A stretch of DNA of 64,000 nucleotides from Parus major (Eukaryota > Chordata > Aves > Passeriformes > Paridae). Shown here piece by piece: positions 1 to 12,700 of the stretch; position 1 is the stretch's first letter; every line of letters begins with the position of its first letter. The stretch lies in contig NC_031797.1 in assembly GCF_001522545.3 (NCBI RefSeq), forward strand, positions 3,187,961 to 3,251,960, written 5' to 3'. The position numbers and the translations under genes are program-made. Under the pieces are notes generated by a model. That model was not told where the DNA came from. It made no database searches and was given only the letters and a program-made list of their open reading frames with translations.

Positions 1-550
1 CATCTCTCAAATCTTTCAGCATCAACACCCCCCTGTGCTGCTTCCCCAGAGGAGGACTCTGAGCACAGAACCTCACTGACTGTGCCAGGAAGTTTCTGCC
101 TAAAATCTCCAAGGTGCACCCAGACAGAAGAAAGGACAGAGCTGTACTTGAGGTGAAGGGTTTGGTACCTCTTCTAGAATTGGAGAATTACAGATAGGTT
201 TGGGTTGGAAGGACCTTAAAGTTCATCTCATCCCCCGCCATGGGCAGGAACAACTTCACTAGACCAGGATGCTCCAAGCCCCATCCAAGCTGGCTGTGAA
301 CACCTCCAGCTTGAACATGACCCAGAATCCCCTCCCAGCCCAGCCTGACCACACAAACAGCAGGCAACACCTCAGGAGACGAGACCACCTCAACTCCCCA
401 GCATCACTCACTGGGAACCTTCTCAGAAACCCAGACTCCCTTCACTCCAGAGAGAAATCCAGCCTTAAAGAGGTTTGGACTGGCTGCCAAACCGAGCAAT
501 AACTAACTCCCTTTGGTTGCAGGTGAGGCTGGAGGGTGCTGCTCCCATAC
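1..550 (-). other. SBNO2 intron (partial)
   Basis: Sequence downstream of the exon at 551-727. It holds a CR1 3' fragment (about 182-320) and nothing else recognised; the next SBNO2 exon is outside the window. Confidence 0.7.
182..320 (-). mobile_element. CR1 LINE 3' fragment
   Basis: TTGGAAGGACCTTAAAG, then CCATGGGCAGG, then CTCCAAGCCCCATCCAA is the reverse of the avian CR1 3' end. Short, diverged and without coding capacity. Confidence 0.8.
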
Positions 551-727
551 CTTGTCCCTGGCCAGCTCCTCCTGGGCCAGCTCCACGAGCCGCCGCACCT
601 TGGCAGCGATGCAGAGGTACTTGAAGAAGCGCTGGTGAGCCGACCAGAACTGACCCCACAGCGACTTCCGAGACTCCAGCCCAATGCAGTCGGCTGCCTG
701 CTGGAACACCATCAAGGCCTCTGCCCA
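551..727 (-). CDS. SBNO2: SBNO2 exon (residues 523-581), last SBNO2 exon in window
   Basis: The acceptor is TTATCTGCAG and the donor is GACAAG before GTATGGGA; 177 bases in phase 0. It encodes [20 protein letters not shown] and on to [10 protein letters not shown], nearly identical to human. The next exon lies left of position 1. Confidence 0.95.
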
Positions 728-3700
728 CTGCAGATAATACCAGGAAGAATGAGTTAATAGAATTCCCATTGTCCCTCCTGCCATGCATGAGGTGACCAGA
801 ACAGTTTGAGGGTTGATAATCTGATTTAGAATCGGTGTGCATTGGGCTGGATGAACACTGGTCATCCTCTCCATTAGCACGATGCAGCTGATTTGGTTTG
901 CAAATGTGGAACTTCCAAATAGAAGCAAAAAAGTCTAAGTTCTTTTATTATATCAGCTGAGCATTGTGTACCTCTTTTCCTTCCTATGTTCGAGGTCATG
1001 GCCACATTTAGGGGCCTCCCACATAGCAGTGGCTATGTGCCCAAAGCATGGTCAGATCTCAGCCTCCCACTACAAGGGGCCCAGCTCACCAGCTTGGCTG
1101 CCTTGTCGTAGACAGCCTTGTACTGCTCGTCCAGAGGGATCTCCTCAATCCTGAAGGTCACCCCAGTGAAGCTGAGCTGCCGAGCAATGTACATCCCACT
1201 GACCTTCATGTCCATGGCCACGATCTCCATCGCTCCAACTCCCCTGGGAGATGACAACAGTTGTGGCACCCACCTTGGAGCCCCAGCTGTGANNNNNNNN
1301 NNNNNNNNNNNNNNNNNNNNNNNNNNNNNNNNNNNNNNNNNNNNNNNNNNNNNNNNNNNNNNNNNNNNNNNNNNNNNNNNNNNNNNNNNNNNNNNNNNNN
1401 NNNNNNNNNNNNNNNNNNNNNNNNNNNNNNNNNNNNNNNNNNNNNNNNNNNNNNNNNNNNNNNNNNNNNNNNNNNNNNNNNNNNNNNNNNNNNNNNNNNN
1501 NNNNNNNNNNNNNNNNNNNNNNNNNNNNNNNNNNNNNNNNNNNNNNNNNNNNNNNNNNNNNNNNNNNNNNNNNNNNNNNNNNNNNNNNNNNNNNNNNNNN
1601 NNNNNNNNNNNNNNNNNNNNNNNNNNNNNNNNNNNNNNNNNNNNNNNNNNNNNNNNNNNNNNNNNNNNNNNNNNNNNNNNNNNNNNNNNNNNNCCAGCTG
1701 TGAAATCCCAGCTCTGAGCCCCAGATGTGAAATCCCAGCTGTGGAACCCCAGCTGTGGAACCCCAGCTGTGGAACCCCAGCTGTGGAACCCCAGCTGTGG
1801 AACCCTCCCTCTGCTCCAGGGCAGAACAGAGCAGGTGCTTCTCCAGAACCAACCCCACCCCAGCTCATGCTGCCCACACCATCCTCAGGCACTGCACCAC
1901 CTCCCACACAAGGCCCCCCTGCACAGGGCTGGACAGGACTCACCTCTTCTCAATCGCGTGCAGGAACTCATCAAAGGCTCGGAATGGGGTTCCCTCCCCC
2001 CAGATCCCCAGGCGGCTCATGTAAATCATGTTTTTTGGCTCTGAGGCACCTGTTGGGACAGAAATCACTGTCAGCAAACCCACAGCACTTGGGAGTAGTT
2101 GTGACTCAAGTGAAGAGAACCTGAAGAGGTTGTCATTTGCCATTGTGCCTTTTGAGACCTTTCCAAACACTGCCCTCCCTTACATTCAGTGGGAAAGCAT
2201 CACCAAGCAGCTGGAACAGCTGGCCAGGAACAAGTTAAACTGGAGGGAAATTAATCTAACCCACCAAAAATCACAAATAACATCAGTGATGGGGCTTGGG
2301 GCAGCTCTCAGCACGCTGAGCTCCTCTCTAGCCCTGCAGCACCACTGGCCTCTCCTTACAGATCTCACACCCATTCACACCTCGGGGTGCCCCCTCAGGT
2401 GAGAGGGAACCTCTGCCACTCTCACACCCACACCGTGGGCAGAGCAGCTCACCTGTGGCACTGGCATAGACAACCCTTGCTCGAGGCAGCTTGTTCTGCA
2501 GGTCCAGCACTGCTTTGCCCATTTTGGTAGAGCTGGCATTTTTGGCTTTGTGGCATTCATCAAACACAATCTGGGGAGGAGTGTCAGTTAAGGAAAAAAG
2601 ATCTATTTTCATCCTGGGGATGGGAGCAGACAGAAGATAGAGCCCAGTCTCCTCCAAGCAACTGAACAACCTGTCCCAGTATCAAGAGGACTGACTCATG
2701 GCCCTCACATGGAATTTGCTGGGTTTGCCCATCCCTGTGCTCTTCAGACCCAAAGTCATCCACCCCTCCCTCTCCCTTCCCCTCCAAGATGTGTTTTGTA
2801 ATACTGAGGGAGAGGAATGCTGAAAATGTTAATCCCAGCTGCTTCTTCCTCTCCTCCTCTTAACTGCATCCTGGGAGGAGGAGGAGGAGGAGGAGGAGGA
2901 GGAGATCTGAGTGTGGGGGATTCCTGTCTCCTGCAGGCACTGGGCTGCTCCCACAGCTGCTCCCTGAGACTTCACAAGCCCCCAGGCTCTTTGTTCCCTG
3001 CTGAGGCACAACCACAAGCAGCAGTTTTGTCTCTTGGCTTTATAAGGATACAACTCCCTCAAAGTTTTCCCTGCACCACTCCAAAATCTGTTTTAAGCGT
3101 GTCCTGTGCTGTCCCCCGGCCTGGCTTTCACCGATCAGCGCTGAGTAGGTGGCAAAGAGGACTCCTTCTGAGGTAGCTGTGTCACCGTATTTAATCTGCA
3201 GGAAGAAAAGAGCACACACAAGCTGTGATTGCTGTCCCCAGCATGTCACACCCATCCCTACCCACATTCCATGCCGTGCTGGACACATTCCCGCTCTGAG
3301 AACAAATCCCAGCCTGAGCTCAGAACAGGCAAAAAGCTGCTGGTAGCTGATGCCTTCAGCATTTGAGTTTGGCACTGAAATATGGTGATGACAGGGACTG
3401 TAAATGCCTGGAGAAGTGGCCCAGCCAATGTGTCAGCACATCTGGAAGTCTGCAGTGAACTGTGGGGACTGCACAAGGACATAGATTTACTGGCAAAAAA
3501 AGTGCTTCCTTTTTTTTTAAGCAACTGTTTAGAGTCTTTCACTGCTTTGACCCTTCCTGTTTGTTTTAATTCCTTCTAGAAAATAATTTTCTCTTTGAGC
3601 AAGTGAGATTGTTGCTTGTCTTGCTGCCATGGATCACACATGTAATGAAACACAAGACAGGGACCTGTCATGTAATGAAATACAAGACAAACCCCTGATC

Positions 3701-6700
3701 ACAAGCTGAAGAAAGTTCCATTTGAAGTCCTTTGGGGCTGAAAACAAAATCCCTTTCAACCTCCTCAAGTGGAGCACATTCAGAGATGTCACAAACACCT
3801 GTGGTTTCTATGGACTTTGTAAGAGCTGGTTATTCAATACCATTAAAACCATAGGAGGGGATTTAAGTGAACTGGGAAACACCAGAGACTCAACCACAGA
3901 CACCCAACAGACACCAGTCTGGGCATCTCTGTGCTCCCTACAGCTTTGAGAAGTGATTCCAAGAACCAGCACGGGGAAAAGCTGGCCCAGCAGAGCAGAA
4001 CACGTCTCACAGAGCTGTTCTCTCCACAGGATTCTTTAGGAATGGTGAAGAAGGTTCCAGCTCTGCTGTACTTGCACTCGCCTGCAGACACTTCCCACTC
4101 CCTGCAGGGAACAACTCTGTGCTCCCTGTGCAGCTCCACAATAAAAATAGCTGGAGTCCTGAGTGGGAAGAGCTGGCTGGGAGGAGGGAACAGAGGCTCT
4201 GCTGCTGCCTGAGCCTCGTCCTGATCCACGTGTTCAGCCAGAGCCTCCAACTGCTCCTGGGGGCTGATTTCAGAGCAGCAGTGCAGCTCCTACCTTGTTC
4301 AGAGCATGCACAGGAATGTGGGAGGCCTCGATGTCCTTCAGGTCTCTCTCAGCATCGTATTTGAGATCATTGGAGACGCTGAACCTGTGAAGGAGGTGTG
4401 GGGTGGTTATCTCCTCCTGGGGCTGCTTATCTCCCCCAGCAGTTGGGGCTGGCTATGTCCCCGGGGAGTCAGAGCACACGGTGATTAACAGCTCTGACTA
4501 AAGCAGGAGGAGCTGTGCAGAGCTCTCTCATCTCCCACTGCCCACACATCCCAGTGTGAGATCTGACAGCCCGTCTGCCCCTCGGCACAGGCTGTCATCT
4601 GCAGCAAAGCCCCGTATTCCTGCACCCTGGAAGCCCAGGAACAACCCTCCACGAGTCCAGGGAGAGCAGGGCAAGGCTCCACATCTCACCCCAAGGAGCG
4701 CAAAACCTGCTATTTCACAGTGACTCATTCTCCATCCCTGCTGCAGGGGGAATATTCCCATTTCACAGGCAGCAGTCAGGCACTAAGAGGTGGAAACGAC
4801 TTACCCAAGGCCACAGCATGACTCAACCCTGAAGCCAACATCAGCACTAAAGAATTCCTTACTTCCAGATCCAAACTAACTCCAAGGTCTTACGGGAAAA
4901 GAGGGGAAAAAAAACCCAAAACCAAAAACCCCAACAACTTACCAGAGAGCTTTTTTCCTCCCTTTAAGATAATTTTCAAAGATGATGCCCGCAACAGTCC
5001 TGCCCTTCCCGACTCCGGCACCGTCCCCAATCAGAAACCCAGCTCGCTGCCCATTGGGCAATAAAACCTCATGTTGCTGCAAAATCAAGAAAAGAACTGA
5101 AAATTAAACGAGATTTGCCTTTGCTAAGAACTTTGATGTCAGCACCACTTAACCCTTTCAATCATCCCACGGATGCACGTGCACTGCTCAGCCAAACGAC
5201 AGCAGGAAAGGTCAGAGGTCATGGTCAAGTTCACAAGTTCATGGGAATGGCCCCAAAAATGTAAAACCCTCTGCAAGAAAAGCCCAGGGTTCTTGCCTCT
5301 TAGGGAAACAGATGCCACAGAAACCCCTGGCTTAAGATAATCCTTCAAAAGGCATTTAAAATGCCAAAGGAGTTTCATCACCCACATTACAGTCATTTTA
5401 AAACACATGTGAACACCTGTTCCTGAAAGAGGCATTTTCCTTCAGGTGTGGGACACCTGAGGTGCAGGAGGTACCTGGCAGGCGTAGATGATGGCTTCCA
5501 GCTGTAGTGCAGACAGGGAGCCTTTGTCAGCCACGGAGCAGGGCAGGGAAAGGCTGTAGGTGATGTCAGGTGGGGGGACACTGGACAGGGTGCTTGTCTC
5601 AACCACCAGGTCAGGATGGTGCTTCCCAATCTTGGCTAAATGACAACAGAACACAGGTCAGCCGAGGTCTTTACCCCCAGGGGCACCTCAGAGCTCATCA
5701 CCCAGCTGGAGCCCCAGGCACTGCAGAGCTCTAGAAAACCACAAGCCTGGGAGGTGCCACAGCAAACACACAATTTCGTTAGGTTGGTCCACAACGGAGT
5801 GAACAAAACTTCCCAGGGCAACACTCACATTTTGAAGGGATATATTCTGCATAGGTCTCTGTCTGCCCCAACTCTTCTGTTTCTTCCTCCTCACCTTCAT
5901 CTTCCTCCTCTGCAGGAGCCTGAGACTGAAGAAAACAGCATTGACCCAATGTTAATGTTCTTGCTGAGCTACAGACATGTGTGGTGCTGTGCCCAGCCTC
6001 CAACTGCCACTGGAACCATCCCCCAGAGCCACAACCCCCCTAAACACAGTCCTGGGAGCCCACCCCAGGAGCTGCAAGAGCTGCCCAATGCCTGGTTCTC
6101 ACCAAACTGGGGAGAGATGTTTGCACCACTCTTGGCATGGGCTGTGTGAGCCCTGCCCAACCTGCCCTGAGCTTTACTGTGTCCACAGCAAAGTCCTGAG
6201 AGCCCAAAGTGTCCCTTAACACAGCGAGGCTCCCCTCTGGGAAATGTAACACACTTCTGGGAAAGGGCAGGGATTTGTGCCTGAGTTTCTTATCTCACTC
6301 CCTCTGAAGGGAAAAAGGTTGGAAGTGCTTCCCCCAGCACTGGGATGTCACCAGGAGCATCCAGCACGGCTCTCACCTGGTAGCTGATGAGGAGTGGGGT
6401 GTTGGGGACAGCAGAAATGTGGTCACTGGAGCTGTTCAGGCCAGGGAATGATGCACTGGGTGAGAACAGCTGCAACACAGAGGGTGCAGGTGAGGAAAGG
6501 CAAACAAGGGGATGCACCAGCAAAGATCCTTGGACACTGATCTCTGCTCCATGCAGCTAGGAGAGAGCTCCCAAGACACTCCACAAGGAGAGACAGCTCC
6601 CAAGATACTCCAGGCTGAGGAGAGCCTTTGTCTGCTCCCACACAAACAAATTCACCCTGGAATTTCCCGACAGAGAGCAAGGTCAGGCCAGCAGCTCGTG

Positions 6701-9700
6701 GCATCCAAAGCAATCAACAACTCCAGGAGTAGCACTACTCCAAGTTTACAGCCTGTTGCAGAGCGCCAGGCTCAATGACAGACCCATGCTCCACCAGCAG
6801 CAGAGAAAGATGGGAAGTTCTTAGGCATAAACACTCCTATTTTTAAATAAAATTAAAGAAAAATAAAAAGAAGAAAGAAAAAACCCACCCTCCATTCCTG
6901 GAAGGCTGAGTCAGAATTACCAGAAGGAAGCTGGACAGAAGGAGTGTTTTCAGTGCCAGCAAATCTGGAGAGCAGGTGAAACATCCCCACCTACAAATCC
7001 AAGCTCAGTTTGGTCTCGGCCAGGAGAGCGGCCAGGAGCTGCTGGAAGGGCAGGATGTGTTCTTGCAGCTCCAGCAGCAAGAAGTGAATGCAAGGCTGAG
7101 TTTCCATCACAAAAATCCCCAAAGTACAAACCTTTGCTATCCTGACCCAGCTTTGGCACTCAGCATTCCACCTCGGGAATTGCAGCGGAAGCAACAGGAA
7201 CCTCAGCTGTGCAGAGAATGTGAAATCCACCCACACAGGTGAGAATGTGCTGGGAGGGCCAAATCAGGTGGGAGCAGGAGCTGCAGTGGGAGATGGATCA
7301 TCCACCTGTACAATTCCTGCCTTTCCCTACCCTCCCTCACCTCCTGGTTTGATTTTCTCCTCCATCTGTGCTAATCCAGGGAAGAGGAACACAGATCCAT
7401 GAGAGGGCTGGAAGCAGGAGAGAGACTGACAATTGCACAATCACAGCCTTGCTCTTACTCCACTTTTCTCCTCTCTGCATTATTCTCCATTTTGTCCCAC
7501 CTTGCCATGAGTTCCCTGGGAAGGGAATCAGTCCCAGGTGGCTGCCAAGCCAATCTCCCTCTGTGTAAATCCCTTCCCTGGGTTCTGAGCTGGGAGAAGG
7601 CTGCTCACATCTCAAACAGACTGTGAATGAGCAACAAAAAACTGCATCAGCAGCTCACAAATTCCAGTCACAGGCTTCCAAGGCTGGGCTGTGCTTCCCA
7701 GCCTTAAAAACACTGGGAATGTGTGAGATGGATGACAGAAAACACAATGTATGACAGGGACTATTTTTAAAAGGTTATTTCACAACTCCATTACAATCAA
7801 AGCTGTTTTGTCTGCTGCTCCTGCAAATATTTCACAGGGTGGCAGCTCCCCCCTCTCTGCCCATTCCTGAGTGATAAACAGAGCCAACATATTGGATACA
7901 GCTCCTTTCCCTGGGATAACAGCTCTCCCCACAGGCACCTGGAGGCAGTTCTGTGTCCAGCCCTTTCCACTTTGATCCCAAACCACCTCCAGCTTCAGGG
8001 CTGGGCACCTCAATCCAGGGATTCTCAGTGAGCTGGCAATGTTTATTTTTAAAGAGCACAAAGCTGTTCCTGTACCTGGGAACTACAGGTGGGTCTCCCC
8101 CAGGATGCATCCAGCTTGGCTCCTGGGATGTCCCATGCATCAGAAGTGAGAGAGACTGATGTTCCTGCTCTTTTCTGGGTCTCAGACAAAAGTTCTGGGA
8201 AAACTACATTCCTGATAACCCAGCAGCGAGCTGTGGGTCAGAACTGGCTGCACAGACACAGCTGAGGGATGTCCTGGATCACAGGAATCAGGATATAAAA
8301 TATTGTGACTGAGTTCCACCACAGTAGCTTAGTGACTGCTCTGGCTGCTCAAAAGGCAAAATTCCTGCAATTCTATGGAAAACTACGATGGTGTGGTGAT
8401 GTGGGGAGGGACAAGATTATCTAAAATGCTGATATCCCACACCAGTGTGCAGAGGCCAATGGTGAGTCAATCTGGCAATTCTTTCATTCTTTTCAATTTT
8501 TTCTACATGGTACCACTTCCACACAAGAATGAAACCAAAATCTCCTGTCCAGGATGCACCTCACTGACACCACCTCAGGAAAAGTTACTCTGTTAAAAAA
8601 CAGCCAAAAAAAGCAGCAACTCTGCCCCAACTGCCTCAGCAAACACAGATAAGACAAGAGTTAAAATTAGCTGGAGATTCCTTTCCAAAGGAAGTCATTT
8701 ATAAATGGAATTCCAAGGAGTTAATTGGCCTTATCTGAGCCCAAAAGCTCAGCAGGACACAAGGGGCGAGGGCAGGACGTGAGGAACAGCATGGGACACA
8801 AGGGACAGGGACAAGGACTCTGCTGGAGATCCTGCTGTGCTCACACAAGTCAGTCTCACACTTACACAACGTTTATTTCTCCCTTCTTTTCTTCATGCTG
8901 AATTTAGAACAGCATTTCCCAGTGAGTTTTTGTTGTGCACCCCACAGACACAGAACTCCAGGATTTTTCTAGGCATTGAATGCCTCAGCCAGAGCTGAGA
9001 TGTTTGGAAAGAGGCTGCCACAGAACCATTTCTGTAGGGATTTGGACTTCTACATAAAAATCCAACACTAATATGAGAACAGGAGCAACACAGCACGTGT
9101 CTCCTCTGTCCTGGGGGATGCATCTGCTCTCCACCAATTTGCACGCCTGGGATGTCTGCAGCCATCTCTTGCATTCCAATTGCTCAGCTCTCTTCCTGCT
9201 GCCTCAAACTGCAAGTTCCAACTGGTCTGAGGCTTGCAGCCTGCTCAGGGAAGCACAGTCAGAGACACTGAGCACAGCAGAGCCTCCAAATGTAGCAGTG
9301 ACTACCCCAGTTGCCTCCTGGGGTGGCCACTTTGGGTGGTTTTCTCTCACTGTTCCTTAGAGAGTGACCTACAATGGAAATGTGAGGCACAGATGGACAG
9401 GCACTGCAAGAGCTGAGACTCAGATCCAGTGGATGTGGATGATGTGGCTCCAACAACCTCCAGAGCCAGCTGGTGCCTGTGGTGCCCATCAGTCCCCCAG
9501 CTGACTGGTGAAAATGCCCCAAAATGCCCACAATCAGGTGATGCTGAAGGACTGCAGGCAGCTCCCACACCCCAAAAAACTCTGGGATGTAAAAGCTTGC
9601 AGGGACTTGGACTCACAAAGTAAACACAAGTGGTGAGTCTTAAGCTGAGACAGTTATTTAGTCATTGTTACTGAACTATTTGCCCTGGTGAACAAACAAA

Positions 9701-12700
9701 AGGTGCTGCTGGGGGAAGCTGATGATCCATGTCAGGGTGGTTTTCCTGGAGTCCATCCCTTCAGCACTCCTGAGCACCCTGGAGCTACTGAATGTTTTAG
9801 GGATAGATCATCCTCAGGATGCACCTACCTGCCAGGAGAAAGAGCTACTGCCTGCACTGCACTCTTCAAGAGTGCATGAATCCCTCTGACACAGGATTCC
9901 CTCCTGCTTCCAGGAGACTGAACACCACTTCACCCCTTCCCTCCTCCAGTGAAGACGCTAACAGCGGAATAACATCGGAAAAAACTGGGTTGATTTCTTA
10001 ATTCCTTGGTAAAACCCTCACAAGATGAAGCCTGAGGTACCTCCTGTCTGCTGGGAGGATGGGAAAGGAGCAGCCCCTACCTCGATCTGGTTCTGCTGTG
10101 GTGTGTTCACATCCCATAGTGTTGGCACGTGGTTGAGGCTGTCGGCGGGCAGGAAATCCTTGGGATCCGCGATGTCCGAGAGGGAATCCGCAGGGGACGA
10201 GAAGAGGGAGTTGTTGTTGGAGAGCTCATCGAGGTATGAAGAATCCTGGAACAGAGGCACAGCCATGGTTGGAGGAGGCAGGATGAGACCAGAGAGTTCC
10301 TTCCTCACTCAGCCAGTGAGTTCTGATTTCTTGCTGCTCAATGAGCGGCTCTGCGCTCTGCAGATTCCAGAAATTAACCTGGAACTGAGGATATACTCTG
10401 TGGTGCTGCTTGAAAATCTGTTTATTGAAAAAGCAGGAAGAGCCCTGCTCAGGAGTGTGGGTACATGGTCAAGGCTGACTCGGGCTGTGCACATCCCTGC
10501 ACCATGGACTGGGAGAGAGAGAAGCATCCAACAGGGCATCGCTCAACTCCACTTTCTGCTTGATTAAAAAGGGCTGCTGAGGGGTGCAAAAGCTTCAGCT
10601 TGACCCCAAAGGACTCAAGGATTTAATTAACGTGCAGGGACCCCCAGAGATCCAGCTACACTCGATCACAGTGTGGCTATTTCACTGCAGTTTCCAGTGT
10701 GGCACTACCTGGAGCCTGTAGGAAACATCCCTCTCCTCCTGCTCTGCACACACCAGGCTGCCAGGAGCAGGGGAAGGAGCGCTGCTTTCACCTGGATTTG
10801 AATCTAGGTAAATCCAGGCAGATCTACCAATCCTCTTCCCAAGGGCCAGCCCCAGCCTGGATAAGGAATGTGCTTCAGCAACAGGGACCAGGCTTTGTCC
10901 CTGCTCTTTTTCTGGTGACTGGGCTGGATGGTTTGCAACTGTTTGATTTGGTGCCAGGCCAGAGATGCTGTCTGTTTGAGTCACACGGACTTTGGCTCAG
11001 AAAGAGCCATCAATCCCCTCCCTAACATCAAGAATTGGTCTGGTTTCCCCATTTCAGGTGGCGAGAACCAAGAGCCAATAAACACTTCTTGCTCTGCATT
11101 CTTCACTGTGGCACAGACTCTGCCCCTTCCCCAGCTCCATCCCATCACCTCAGCCCTTCTCCCACACCAAACAGCAATTTTCAAATTTTGTCAAAGCAGA
11201 AAAGCTTTGGTGTTAATTAAGAGCAACGTATTTACAGCACCAAACTCCAGCACTCAGGTCTGGCCAGAGATGAGCCTCTGTCCCTGAGGGAAAGGCAAAT
11301 CTGTCTTGGTGGCCCCACAGATGCTGCCAACGTGGGTGAGCCTGTGGTTCCTCACAGCCCAGCCAGAACACCAGGGTAACCCACCAGGCTGCTGCCAGCA
11401 GAGCCAGGGGCTGCTACAGGAGGAATCACTGCTCACTTCCAGTAAAGGACCAATTTCCCACTACAGGCAGAAAGGCAGCCAAAGACTCTTAAAAGTCACT
11501 TAGCCCTGCCTGACATAAACCCACGAGCAGCTGAGCCTGGCCGTGCTGCTCCCAAGGGCTTCAGGCCAACAGCTGGGTCAGACCCCCCTGTCTGCTATCA
11601 AAAGCTATGGGCTTGCAGTGCTCAAACCACTGGGACATGTTCCCTTCCCCTTCCTCCCAGGGATGTCTCATTTGGCCAGTGTGTGTGCCCTGAAGCCATC
11701 AGTGCAGGTGCTGGAAGCACTCCAGCAATGGCAGGTGTGGTGTGGGGAGTTTGGATTCCTCAGTTACCAACTGCTGGACCTAAAGACTCAGGGAGTGAAT
11801 GCAGCACTTCCTGGGCAGCTCCTGCTATTGCTGTGGCTATTTTAGGATTACCCAGAAATCAAGGTATGCAGAGACTGAACAGGCACCCAGATTTATCACC
11901 TTGGAATTAAGGGATCTCTGGACCCCCCTTCACACTTGAGAAAGCAGAAGAACACTTGGGTGGCTCTGGCCATGGCCAAGAGCGAGTGGCCTGTGCAGGA
12001 GCCAGATGGTCCCAGATCCCACCCAGCCCCATTGCTGAGACACTTCCAAGCAGGGTTTGTTCACCTGCAAAGGGCACTGAGAGAGGCTGGGGAAGGAGGA
12101 AACATCTGCACACCCATGTCATGGCAGGGGAGGCTGTGGGGCAGCACAGAGGGGCCATGGGGTTCCAACAATAGGAAAGGGCTGGGCTGGAATAGCAACA
12201 GGATATGGGAAAGCCTCGTGACCCAACCCAAGATATTCCAGCAAATGTCACCCAGCCCCTTCCATGCCCAGGGAAGACTCCAGCCCCAGCACTGGGCTGA
12301 ACTGGGGAGAGGAAACCAGCCTCCAAGGCAGAGGGAGGACAATACTCCTCCTGGAAGTGATGCACTGATCCCATCCTCTGCCAGCATTACGAGGAATTAG
12401 TCACAAACTTCCAGACTCTCTCGTTTGTCTTAACTAATTGTATTATCTAAAGACTACTAAAGTTAATCACCTGTCAGCTTCCCTGCCCCAAAAACTTCCA
12501 CCACCTCTGCAAATTTATCAAACCCAGGGTAATTGTTTAACACAAGGCCATGGATAACCAGTAGAAACCATGCCTGGATAAATCACACCACTGGTTTATC
12601 TGCTACAAACAGGAGCAGCTGCCTTGGTGACCTCAGGGGAAAAAAGAAGGATCACCTCAACCAAAAGCCCATGGTGAGGGTCAGCTCAGGCACTGGGGTT

